Shown here: positions 52,771 to 60,763 of the stretch, piece by piece
How positions within the stretch are numbered: the first letter of the stretch is position 1
Layout: every line of letters begins with the position of its first letter
Assembly (NCBI RefSeq): GCF_004118155.1
Contig: NZ_SAIQ01000002.1
Coordinates: 310,001-374,000, forward strand
DNA length: 64,000 nt
Origin: Edaphocola flava
GTDB taxonomy: Bacteria; Bacteroidota; Bacteroidia; Chitinophagales; Chitinophagaceae
Reading direction: 5' to 3'
Notes under the pieces: model-generated
Seen by the model: only the letters and a program-made list of their open reading frames with translations
Database searches by the model: none
What the model was told of the DNA's origin: nothing
Position numbers and translations under genes: made by a program

Positions 52771-54666
52771 CTAATCTACATAGGCTCTGACCTGTTTAAT
52801 ATAAAGTTCCCGATCGCTACCCTCTAGCTTAAACTCAATATCCAGAGGCATATTACGGTCGCACATATGATAGGTACGCCACAATCTGTTTATATGCTTT
52901 TCAATGAGTAGGGAAGTGTGATAAAGTTGTTGTATTTCCTTATCTTTTAGTATTGCCTTATGGTCATTAATACTAGAGGTTGAACGGTAATCAATACTCA
53001 GTTCATGACCCGGAATATTAAAGCTATGTACATAAAATTCATCGCAGGTTACTCCAGAATCGGGGGTGACAACAGAAGCCTCTCCTTTCTGCACGTTTAC
53101 GGTAATACCCTGATATCGGTCCCGGTATAAATTACGGGTGATGAGAACGCCATTGGCCTGCTCATCAGGGAAAGAGCGGTGAATGAGTACTCCCATAGCG
53201 CAGCTCTGGTGATCAATATGGAATAGCTCCCTCTCGTAAAAAGCCCGCTCATTCCATAGGCTGGCCCAAACTTCCAGTATTGCGTTCTGAATTGTTTTGT
53301 CAGGATCGTTAAGCACTGCCGATTTAGAATCATACAAACCTGCCCCATTAAACCCTTTAAGGTCCTCAGCATTTGTAGAAGAGCGGAATTTGAAATGAGT
53401 AAACTGGCCCTGCTGACTGAGAATATGACTTATATTTTGTATCAAACTACTGTCAATAGCAGTTTGTTTTATGGCTTTTCTTAATTGTTTTAAGGCTTTA
53501 GCAATTTGCTCTGTAGAATCTACCGGAATCTGTAGCAAAGCGTCAATCTGCTTATCCAGATGGTTTTTCTGGATATGGTCTTTATAATAATAAAAAGGTA
53601 TTGCATAGGCATGTTCAGGTGTCTTAAACCCCTTTACCCGCTTCTGAACTATTTTTAACAATGCAAGATTAGAAGCTTTTGAACCGATAATATCTGCCGG
53701 ATGGCCGGGCAAAGGCATGTTTAGATCCACGATTTGTTGTACTGTGTAGTCCGGCTTTAACACGATCCTTGATACTGGTTGCTCGGGACTGACATTCTTT
53801 TGTGTTGCTTGCATTGTATACCCGTTTTCAGATACAATTAGCTCAACTTTCTGTCCTTCTAATGCTGTAAGTGCCGGTTTACTCCATGCAAGTTTATCTG
53901 CATACAAGGGTACATTCCGGTTTTTGGCCAGTAATACTAGATGGCTTAACGGTGTTTGTAATTCAGTTATAATAATACCCTTAACTCTTGGTAGTACTTC
54001 TGGAGTTGTATTGATCATAATAATTTCATCAGGGCGGGGTTGAAGTTTAGGATATTGCTTCAGATCATATTTTCTGAGTATCCCCACAGCTTTGCCTGTT
54101 TCCAGAGTTTGTTCTGTGATATTTTGGAACATGAAATCTGAATATACACAAGGGATTTTTAATTTGCCGTCTTCCTTGAGCTGAATAAGTCGAGGTGTAT
54201 TTAAGTAGAATTTAAGCCGGTCTTTAAAAAAAGTATGTTGTGCTACTTGCTGGTAGAAGAATTGAATTAACTGGGTATTCATCTCGTCTATAGGTGCTAG
54301 CTCAAGAACCCAGTTGTCCTTCTCATTCAGATAGTTAAGGTTTCCCAGCAGCAGTATTCTTGTAGGTTCAGAGTTGTATGAGATGTCATTGAAGTAATTC
54401 AGATCGTCAGAAAAGTTCAATACATCATGACAGAAGTTGTGGTGATATTTATATAGTACGCTATTAAAGAAGTATAACTTTTTTTCTGTGTAATCATATA
54501 CAATCTTTACGGATTTAATGTTGGTAAATTTGTCGGATAATGGCTTTCCTGCCAGTTTTAAAAATGTTTCTTTACTATCCAACTGATGTACATAATTCTT
54601 CTGCGCTCTGGCATTTATAATTAAGCTTAGAAAGAGGAACAATATGCATAGTAATCGCAGTCGCAT
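52771..54666 (-). CDS. Exported PEP-synthase/PPDK-like protein with swapped domain order
   Basis: The 631-residue product has a signal peptide (LLCILFLFLSLIINARAQ). Residues ~25-210 have no recognised domain. Residues ~225-285 resemble the phosphohistidine swivelling domain, with H242 in ELQTPLSHLVLLAKNRNVP. Residues ~325-631 resemble the PPDK/PEP-synthase ATP-grasp: GSKASNLALL (328-337), FRSSTNAEDL (427-436), GVLITRNL (506-513) and a final DIEFKLEG...LYIKQVRAY. Canonical enzymes place the ATP-grasp first, and the C-terminal PEP-binding barrel is absent. Export away from cytoplasmic ATP is puzzling. Sequence is AT-richer than the surroundings, possibly by transfer. Confidence 0.82.
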   Translation of the reverse strand: MRLRLLCILFLFLSLIINARAQKNYVHQLDSKETFLKLAGKPLSDKFTNIKSVKIVYDYTEKKLYFFNSVLYKYHHNFCHDVLNFSDDLNYFNDISYNSEPTRILLLGNLNYLNEKDNWVLELAPIDEMNTQLIQFFYQQVAQHTFFKDRLKFYLNTPRLIQLKEDGKLKIPCVYSDFMFQNITEQTLETGKAVGILRKYDLKQYPKLQPRPDEIIMINTTPEVLPRVKGIIITELQTPLSHLVLLAKNRNVPLYADKLAWSKPALTALEGQKVELIVSENGYTMQATQKNVSPEQPVSRIVLKPDYTVQQIVDLNMPLPGHPADIIGSKASNLALLKIVQKRVKGFKTPEHAYAIPFYYYKDHIQKNHLDKQIDALLQIPVDSTEQIAKALKQLRKAIKQTAIDSSLIQNISHILSQQGQFTHFKFRSSTNAEDLKGFNGAGLYDSKSAVLNDPDKTIQNAILEVWASLWNERAFYERELFHIDHQSCAMGVLIHRSFPDEQANGVLITRNLYRDRYQGITVNVQKGEASVVTPDSGVTCDEFYVHSFNIPGHELSIDYRSTSSINDHKAILKDKEIQQLYHTSLLIEKHINRLWRTYHMCDRNMPLDIEFKLEGSDRELYIKQVRAYVD

Positions 54667-54786
54667 TGTTTATGATAATAAGGTAAGGAACTAAGATAAG
54701 GCTAATTTCAGATACAGCCCAGCTTGTGAAATTAATTAATTTTTTGTCGTTTTTACTGCTGACATACCCTTGTCACAGGGCCATTC

Positions 54787-54794
54787 TACCTTTG
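54787..54794 (+). promoter_or_regulatory. -7 element of the dinB-like gene
   Basis: TACCTTTG matches TAnnTTTG, 27 bases before the ATG at 54821. The -33 box is not evident. Confidence 0.45.
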
Positions 54795-54820
54795 TGTTGT
54801 AAACATTAAAACCAAATATT

Positions 54821-55312
54821 ATGACACAGCAAACACTGACACAGCCGTCTGTAATCCTGACACCTGAAACATTATTAAAGCACTGGCAGGGACATCGTAA
54901 CCTGACCCGCAGAGTGATCGAAAAATTCCCGGAACATGAATTATTCCACTTCTCTATCGGCGGCATGCGCACTTTTGCACAACTGGCTACAGAATTGTTG
55001 AGTATTGCCGGTCCTTCACTGCAAGCGATTGTAGCGAATGATGAAAATCCGTATACCGAGGAGCGATTTACCTGCAATACCAAAGAGGCTTTATTACAGA
55101 AATGGGATGAAGAAACGGAGGTGATCAATACTTATTACGCACAGATTCCTGCAGAGCGCTTCTCAGAAGTCTTTAACCTGTTTGGCCAGTACAAAAATGA
55201 GATCATTCAGAGCATCTTTTACTTCATCGATAACGAGAATCACCACAGAGGGCAGGGCTATGTATACCTGAGAGCCCTGAATATTGAACCACCATTCTTC
55301 TGGGAAAGATAA
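54821..55312 (+). CDS. DinB-like four-helix metalloprotein
   Basis: The 163-residue protein matches the DinB/YfiT-like superfamily: LLKHWQGHRNLTRRVIEKFPEHELFHF at the start, MRTFAQLATELLSIAG in helix 2 and FYFIDNENHHRGQGYVYLRAL near the end, whose His residues (HH) would bind metal. Many relatives are thiol transferases (bacillithiol/mycothiol) or unknown hydrolases. It is monocistronic, with a -7 promoter element upstream and a hairpin terminator downstream. Confidence 0.88.
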   Translation: MTQQTLTQPSVILTPETLLKHWQGHRNLTRRVIEKFPEHELFHFSIGGMRTFAQLATELLSIAGPSLQAIVANDENPYTEERFTCNTKEALLQKWDEETEVINTYYAQIPAERFSEVFNLFGQYKNEIIQSIFYFIDNENHHRGQGYVYLRALNIEPPFFWER

Positions 55313-55337
55313 GCAGCAACATTTTTCAATACTATTT

Positions 55338-55379
55338 CACGCAAAAGTCGGGGTGTTTCTACGCCCCGGCTTTTGCGTG
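55338..55379. terminator. Bidirectional terminator
   Basis: CACGCAAAAG and CTTTTGCGTG arms extended by CGGGG/CCCCG lie between the convergent dinB-like and WYL-regulator genes and overlap the 3' end of the latter. Confidence 0.8.
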
Positions 55380-56327
55380 GCGTTGTTGAATATTATGTGT
55401 CAGGTTAAGCAGGTATGTATTCAGGATTTCAGGAGCAATGACGGTTGCTTTATCCGCAAACATCATCATCCATCGGGAAAAGTGCTGCTCTATATCACCG
55501 ATCATAAAGGTCATCTCTATACCATCGGCCACTTCCCGCTGAGATACAAAGCCATAGTGCAGTTTGGCCTGGGCAATGTATTTGGCCGTATTGCGGTCCA
55601 CCACAATAACCACCTTCTCTTTTTCACAGTCCGCATATTCCCTTCGATGCTCCTCCAGTTTGCCATGTTCCCGGCTGAAGGGCTGTTCGGTAATCTGCAT
55701 AGACAAAATGCGATCGGTACGGAACTGGCGGTAATCTTCCCGCAACAGGCAATAGCCCAGAATATACCAGCTGCTGTATTCGTAGAAAATACCCACCGGC
55801 TCAATAACACGCTCAGTCTCGCTATCCGAAAATGCACGGTATTGCATGCGCAGTTGCTTTTGGCTCACGATGCACTCCAGTACCAGCTCCAGCGCATTGG
55901 GCACCGTGCTTGGTGCCTGATCTTTACGTGCATGTACCGCAATATTAGATGACACCCCTTCCAGCATTTCCTTTTGCGTACTGCGCAGTACCGATTTTAT
56001 TTTAGTCATGGCCGATTCATAATGACGGCCAATGCCTTTATCACTGAGTTGCAGCATCAGCTTCTCGGCTGTCACAAAGCTCATCGCTTCCTCTCTGCTG
56101 AACATAACTGGTGGCAGACGATAACCCTCCATGATACTATACCCCAGCCCCGGTTCTCCGATCACCGGTACACCAGCTTTTTCCAGGGCCTGTATATCCC
56201 GGTAAATGGTACGCAGGCTCACATCAAAGCGCTCGGCCAGGTCACTGGCTTTTACAACTTTCTTGGACTGCAGCTGGATCAGTATCGTAATGATGCGGTT
56301 AAATTTCTTAAGGCTTTCGTCGTTCAT
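55359..56327 (-). CDS. YafY-family transcriptional regulator (HTH_11 + WYL)
   Basis: The 322-residue protein has an N-terminal winged HTH (FNRIITILIQLQSKKVVKASDLAERFDVSLRTIYRDIQALEKAGVPV) and a C-terminal WYL ligand-sensing domain containing RVIEPVGIFYEYSSWYILGYCLLREDYRQFRTDRI. A WCX-type extension follows. Such regulators often control a divergent neighbour; here that is a GyrI-like gene whose first ORF codon lies 17 bases away. The ligand is unknown. Confidence 0.93.
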   Translation of the reverse strand: MNDESLKKFNRIITILIQLQSKKVVKASDLAERFDVSLRTIYRDIQALEKAGVPVIGEPGLGYSIMEGYRLPPVMFSREEAMSFVTAEKLMLQLSDKGIGRHYESAMTKIKSVLRSTQKEMLEGVSSNIAVHARKDQAPSTVPNALELVLECIVSQKQLRMQYRAFSDSETERVIEPVGIFYEYSSWYILGYCLLREDYRQFRTDRILSMQITEQPFSREHGKLEEHRREYADCEKEKVVIVVDRNTAKYIAQAKLHYGFVSQREVADGIEMTFMIGDIEQHFSRWMMMFADKATVIAPEILNTYLLNLTHNIQQRHAKAGA

Positions 56328-56418
56328 AGAATCATGCAGATGAGTGAAAATGAATGCTGAAAATTACTTCTTTTTTGTCAATAGCCGGATAACGGTTACA
56401 TTCGTCCGTAAAAATTAT

Positions 56419-56904
56419 ATGCTTATGGAACCCCAGGTTGTCATGCTGGAACCGATACGGATAGGAGGGTACAGTACACAAACATCTTACCTTGTCAATA
56501 CCATTCCTCAACTGTGGGGACGATTTATGCCACAACGGAAGCAAATACAATTGCCGGCTGATGATAACCTGTATTCTGTTGCTGTTTATCCTGAAGATTT
56601 TTTTGAAGGCATGCAACCGGGTAAACTGTTTGAACGCAGAGCGGCAGTACGTATGAACGAAGCAACGGTATTGCTGCCGGATATGGATGAATGGACCATT
56701 ACGGGTGGCTTGTATGCCGTTTTTCGGCATGTAGGTGCACATACCGATATGAGTACGATTGACTATATTTTCCGGGAATGGTTGCCGCAGAATGGTTTTT
56801 ATGCGCTGGATGCAAGACCTCATTTCGAGATACTTGGTGCAAAATATAAACAGGGGGATCCTGCCTCGGAAGAAGATATTTATATCCCGGTAAGAAAAAA
56901 GTGA
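56419..56904 (+). CDS. GyrI-like / AraC effector-binding-domain protein
   Basis: With the start at ATG 56419 (or 56425) the product is ~161 residues and begins MLMEPQVVMLEPIRIGG. The GyrI-like SOUL/AraC-E-type fold is supported by YSTQTSYLVNTIPQLWGRFMP, MDEWTITGGLYAVFRHVGAH and the late EILGAKYKQGDPASEEDIYIPVRKK. These stand-alone domains bind small hydrophobic ligands or act as hydrolases. The upstream in-frame extension to 56344 is unlikely coding because it would occupy the promoter region shared with the divergent WYL regulator. Confidence 0.85.
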   Translation: MLMEPQVVMLEPIRIGGYSTQTSYLVNTIPQLWGRFMPQRKQIQLPADDNLYSVAVYPEDFFEGMQPGKLFERRAAVRMNEATVLLPDMDEWTITGGLYAVFRHVGAHTDMSTIDYIFREWLPQNGFYALDARPHFEILGAKYKQGDPASEEDIYIPVRKK

Positions 56905-56930
56905 GGCACTGTAACAGTGCCTCACTTTTA
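56897..56930. terminator. Bidirectional terminator
   Basis: GTGAGGCACTG pairs with CAGTGCCTCAC across a 3-base loop with flanking A and T runs, between the GyrI-like gene and gmk. Confidence 0.85.
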
Positions 56931-56945
56931 GTATGTAATTAATTC

Positions 56946-57509
56946 TTAACTGTGCAGGAAATTTCCGATCAATCTGGAAACCTCTGCTACTGCATGTTCC
57001 AGCGTATCGTTGATGACGGAATGGTCAAAATACGGTGCGAAGGCCAACTCTGATGCTGCCTTTTCAACGCGCTCTTCAATAGCTTCCATAGGATCAGTAC
57101 CTCTTGAAATCAAGCGTTTACGCAATTCTTCAACAGACGGTGCCTGTATGAAAATGGATAAAGCTTGCTGCTTGTATTGTTTTTTTACATTCACAGCACC
57201 CTGTACATCTATGTCAAATAAAGGTACGTGATCATCCTGCCAGATACGTTCCAGCTCTGATTTTAGCGTGCCGTAATACTTGCCAGCGTACACCATTTCA
57301 TATTCAACAAATGCATCGTCTTTGATCTTTTGCTCGAACTCTGCTACCGTCAGGAAATAATAATCCTCACCATCCTTTTCGTTGCCCCTGGGACTGCGTG
57401 TACAGGCCGATATAGAGAAGCAGATCTGGGGGAAAGACTTCAGTACTTCTTTAATAATAGTAGACTTGCCCGATCCGGATGGGGCAGTAATAATTAAAAT
57501 TTTACTCAA
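56946..57509 (-). CDS. gmk: Guanylate kinase
   Basis: The 187-residue enzyme phosphorylates GMP to GDP. The P-loop is APSGSGKSTI near residues 9-18; the GMP-binding SACTRSPRGNEKDGEDYYFLT and LFDIDVQGAVNVKKQY segments, and the lid region RLISRGTDPMEAIEERV, are all present. It is the last gene of a probable fmt/beta-helix/TlpA/gmk string, 20 bases after the TlpA-like gene, and ends at a strong terminator. Confidence 0.97.
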   Translation of the reverse strand: MSKILIITAPSGSGKSTIIKEVLKSFPQICFSISACTRSPRGNEKDGEDYYFLTVAEFEQKIKDDAFVEYEMVYAGKYYGTLKSELERIWQDDHVPLFDIDVQGAVNVKKQYKQQALSIFIQAPSVEELRKRLISRGTDPMEAIEERVEKAASELAFAPYFDHSVINDTLEHAVAEVSRLIGNFLHS

Positions 57510-57529
57510 AATATAATATGCTTGTCAGT

Positions 57530-58084
57530 TTAGAAAATGCCCAGGAATTTCTTCTTTTTACGGGTAGATACTAGCTTTTCGATATCGGGAATGGCCTGGT
57601 CAGCTGTCAGGTAAGTGCCGATGATTTTGCCATTAGGGTCCAGCAGAAATGCCTGTGGAATAAATTGCACACCGTAGATATCGGCTGCTTCCGATTGCCA
57701 GGACTTCAGATCGCTGATGTGGTTTTTCCAGTACAGGCTATCTTTCGCGATAGCTGTGGTCCAGGCTTCTTTATTATTGTCCAGGGATACACTCAGAATA
57801 TCAAATCCTTTCTTAGCTCCGGTAAAGTTCTTTTTAGAGTAGGTAGTGTAGAACTTAACCAGGCTTGGATTCGCTCTGCGGCATGGGCCACACCAGCTTG
57901 CCCAGAAATCTACCAGCACATAACGGCCTTTATTCAGCGATTTCAGGCTGAGGGTCTTGCCCTCAGGATTGCTGAAAGATAACTCAGGAGCCTGATCACC
58001 GACTTTTATTTTTTGGTTAGTGTACTGCGCCATCGCTGGTACTGTACTGAATAATAAGAAAGCACAAAGTAATTTTTTTATCAT
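57530..58084 (-). CDS. TlpA-like secreted thiol-disulfide protein
   Basis: The 184-residue product has a signal peptide ending VPAMAQ and a thioredoxin fold of the AhpC/TSA-TlpA type: GDQAPELSFSNPEGKTLSLKSL, the active site WASWCGPCRRANPSL, and the later YGVQFIPQAFLLDPNGKIIG with cis-Pro. It would reduce or exchange disulfides in the periplasm. Neighbours are gmk (20 bases downstream) and the beta-helix gene (47 bases upstream). Confidence 0.93.
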   Translation of the reverse strand: MIKKLLCAFLLFSTVPAMAQYTNQKIKVGDQAPELSFSNPEGKTLSLKSLNKGRYVLVDFWASWCGPCRRANPSLVKFYTTYSKKNFTGAKKGFDILSVSLDNNKEAWTTAIAKDSLYWKNHISDLKSWQSEAADIYGVQFIPQAFLLDPNGKIIGTYLTADQAIPDIEKLVSTRKKKKFLGIF

Positions 58085-58118
58085 GATTGTATTTGTTTTC
58101 AGGGATTAAATATAATTA

Positions 58119-58153
58119 CAAGTATAGGCTGTTATTCATAACAACCTATACTT
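58119..58153 (-). terminator. Possible terminator at the end of the beta-helix gene
   Basis: AAGTATAGG and CCTATACTT arms with additional ACA/TGT pairs overlap the stop codon at 58132. The T run is interrupted, so termination may be partial. Confidence 0.4.
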
Positions 58154-59613
58154 GGTGGATTATTTCTTGGCGTTCCGTCCATATCCTGGCTGGCCATACC
58201 GGAGAAGGTAACACCCGCGCCTTTGGCCGGAGAACCGGTTTTTAAATGATAATCGTTGAAATGCAGGTTATTGGCATTGGTATTTTCAAACAAAGGATCC
58301 TGGTTCAGGAGCACACTCTGCTGTGTCACCCATGATGGCAAGGCTGCATTGCTCCTGATCAGGCAGTGGTCCAGGGTCACCTGTGCGGTGAAATCATTTA
58401 CTTTATTAGGGAAGAACTCGTCCTCCATATTACCATAAACAATACAGTTACGTAAAGTCAGGAACAGGTTACCGCCAATATATTCATTGTTGCCCGTGCT
58501 GAGGAAGTTGAGTGCAACCATGCTGAAATGTTTGTCTGTAGCGGTGTTGATCCTGCTGGCAAATCCGGCAATGGTGCAACCGAAGAAGTCATAACGGCCA
58601 CCTTGTATCAGGGCTACATTCTCTTTGGCACAGGCAAAGAACAGGTTGTTTTCCGATTTAATACTGGAAGCAAATGCCAGTAAGCCATAACCTCCAGAAT
58701 TGCGTATGGTAGAATTGGTAATAGTCAGTTTCGGAGTGCCATTATTCACCGTATCAGGATCTACCTGCAAGCTGGCATCAGTAATCACATTTTCGCCCAG
58801 CATGGTGCTGGCTCCGCCATTTTTCAGCAGCAGGTAATTGATTGTATTGTTATAACTTGTTTTCAAGAGATTGATACCGCCCCATTCACCGCCAACGCCA
58901 TTGACGAAATCCTCATCATCAAAATAAATCCTGCGGTCTATACGATCACCCTGGAATACTACGCTGTCGTTTTTAGTACCGTTTACCTTGAGCGTACCCT
59001 GTACAAAAAGACGCGAATCGGCATGCACATATACTCTTGTACCTGCATTGAGGGTGAGGGTATGTCCTTCTTCCACAAGAGCATTTTTAATGATCACATA
59101 AGGCCTGTTCTTTGTCCAGGTCTGCGTTTGCAGTACACTGTCGGTCACATAGATTGCATTCTGCCCGTAAGCCAGTACAGGTAAGGTAAAGTCCTGTCCG
59201 TTTACACGTGCCACGATACGGTCCTCTACGATAAACGGGTTGTCGGTATTGGTCGGGTCGATGAATACCGAAGCAAATACATACAGGCTGTCATTGCCTT
59301 CTATAGATACATCGGAAACCGATTTTCCGGATACCCCGTTTACATTCAGAAAATATGGAGAGGAACTGCCTCTGAACAGCCGTATAGATTCGATTTTCAG
59401 CCTTTCCTTCTCTTTATTGATAATCTTGATACTGCGGGTAGAGGTACCCATTGCCGTAAAGACGGTATCAAACAGCAGGGTATCCTGCGAGAATGCAATA
59501 GTGCCGCCATTGGTGCGGAAATTGTCCCTGCGGATACAGGAGCTATTGTACAACCAAAGCCATGCAGTGATGCAGAGCAGTAAAGGGAAACTATATTTTT
59601 TGATCAGCGACAT
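58132..59613 (-). CDS. Right-handed beta-helix lipoprotein
   Basis: The 493-residue product has a lipoprotein signal (FPLLLCITAWLWLYNSSC). Residues ~45-150 form a beta-sandwich (DTLLFDTVFTAMGTSTRSIKIINKE...), then a parallel beta-helix occupies ~170-480 with repeated short turns (LTITNSTIRNSGGYGLLAFASSIKSENNLFFACA). The end (DMDGTPRNNPPSIGCYE) is typical of choice-of-anchor/beta-helix proteins with DxDG...PDIGAYE-type ends. No polysaccharide-lyase catalytic residues can be named. It is probably an outer-membrane lipoprotein; function unknown. Confidence 0.87.
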   Translation of the reverse strand: MSLIKKYSFPLLLCITAWLWLYNSSCIRRDNFRTNGGTIAFSQDTLLFDTVFTAMGTSTRSIKIINKEKERLKIESIRLFRGSSSPYFLNVNGVSGKSVSDVSIEGNDSLYVFASVFIDPTNTDNPFIVEDRIVARVNGQDFTLPVLAYGQNAIYVTDSVLQTQTWTKNRPYVIIKNALVEEGHTLTLNAGTRVYVHADSRLFVQGTLKVNGTKNDSVVFQGDRIDRRIYFDDEDFVNGVGGEWGGINLLKTSYNNTINYLLLKNGGASTMLGENVITDASLQVDPDTVNNGTPKLTITNSTIRNSGGYGLLAFASSIKSENNLFFACAKENVALIQGGRYDFFGCTIAGFASRINTATDKHFSMVALNFLSTGNNEYIGGNLFLTLRNCIVYGNMEDEFFPNKVNDFTAQVTLDHCLIRSNAALPSWVTQQSVLLNQDPLFENTNANNLHFNDYHLKTGSPAKGAGVTFSGMASQDMDGTPRNNPPSIGCYE

Positions 59614-59678
59614 GAATATTCAGGTAATATGTGATTTACTATTGATAAACGCAAATATAGGACTTCTAATTATGTATA

Positions 59679-60605
59679 CTAAAACCGGTATCCCCTCAGA
59701 AAGTCCGCTACAGGCATCTTTTTCTTACCTTCGTACTGCACTTCAGTACAAGACAACCAACCGTCAGGTGTTGCAAATCTCAGGTAAGTCTTACCGTCGC
59801 TGTCTGTAGTACCCGGTGCAACCTCATGTACCGCCGTTTCTGCAGTAGCGCTGAAGATCTTCAGCTGCTTGTCGCCAAGCGTGGTAAATGCCGTCGGTAC
59901 AGGTGCCAGTCCCCGGATCAGGTTATGAATAGCCATAACCGGTTGGTTCCAGTCAATGCGACAGGTTTCTTTGAATATTTTCGGGGCATGCGTCTCTTTA
60001 TCTACCAGGTGCTGTGGCTGCTCCTTAATGCCGCCTTCCATCAATCCGTTAATCGTAGTGACCAGGAGTTGTGCACCGGCCTGCATTAATTTGTAATACA
60101 TTGTTCCGAAATTATCTTCCGGTAAGATGGCTTCTTTATGTTGCAGCAGGATGTCTCCTGTATCAATCTCATGTTTCAGTTGGAAAGTCGTTACTCCGGT
60201 TTCTGTCTCTCCGTTGATGATAGCCCAGTTGATTGGTGCGGCACCACGGTAATAGGGCAATAAGGAGCCATGCACATTGATGGTGCCCATAGGAGGCATA
60301 TTCCATACCGCTTCCGGCAACATGCGGAAGGCTACAATAACCTGCAGGTCTGCATTGTAGCTGCGTAATGCAGCAAGGAATTCAGGATTTTTCAGTCTTT
60401 CCGGCTGCAATACCGGAATGTCCTGGCTTACGGCATATTCTTTCACGGCTGATGCTTTCAGCTGCATGCCTCTGCCAGCCGGCTTGTCCGGTGCGGTAAC
60501 AACAGCAACTACCCGGAATCCGTTTTCTACCAATGCCTGTAAAGAAGCTACGGCAAAATCCGGTGTGCCCAGGAAAACAATCTTTATTTGTTCCTTATTC
60601 AACAT
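59679..60605 (-). CDS. fmt: Methionyl-tRNA formyltransferase
   Basis: The 308-residue enzyme formylates initiator Met-tRNA using 10-formyl-THF. Motifs are FLGTPDFAVASLQ at the start, the catalytic block NVHGSLLPYYRGAAPINWAIING with Asn, His and later Asp in HEIDTGDIL, and the C-terminal OB-like domain. def is not next to it. It starts 159 bases from the divergent FAD-enzyme gene and leads the reverse-strand string towards gmk. Confidence 0.96.
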   Translation of the reverse strand: MLNKEQIKIVFLGTPDFAVASLQALVENGFRVVAVVTAPDKPAGRGMQLKASAVKEYAVSQDIPVLQPERLKNPEFLAALRSYNADLQVIVAFRMLPEAVWNMPPMGTINVHGSLLPYYRGAAPINWAIINGETETGVTTFQLKHEIDTGDILLQHKEAILPEDNFGTMYYKLMQAGAQLLVTTINGLMEGGIKEQPQHLVDKETHAPKIFKETCRIDWNQPVMAIHNLIRGLAPVPTAFTTLGDKQLKIFSATAETAVHEVAPGTTDSDGKTYLRFATPDGWLSCTEVQYEGKKKMPVADFLRGYRF

Positions 60606-60763
60606 GTTGCGAAGTTACTGAAAATGAGGCAGAGCACACAGCAGCGCGCGTCTCTGAAGTAAAAAGTGAAAATCCAGGAGAGAAAAACGGGATTTGTGAG
60701 GCTGAAAAGTGGAGCTTATCTTGAAACCGTTGCCGATTGAAAGGATAATATTATTTTTGCAGG

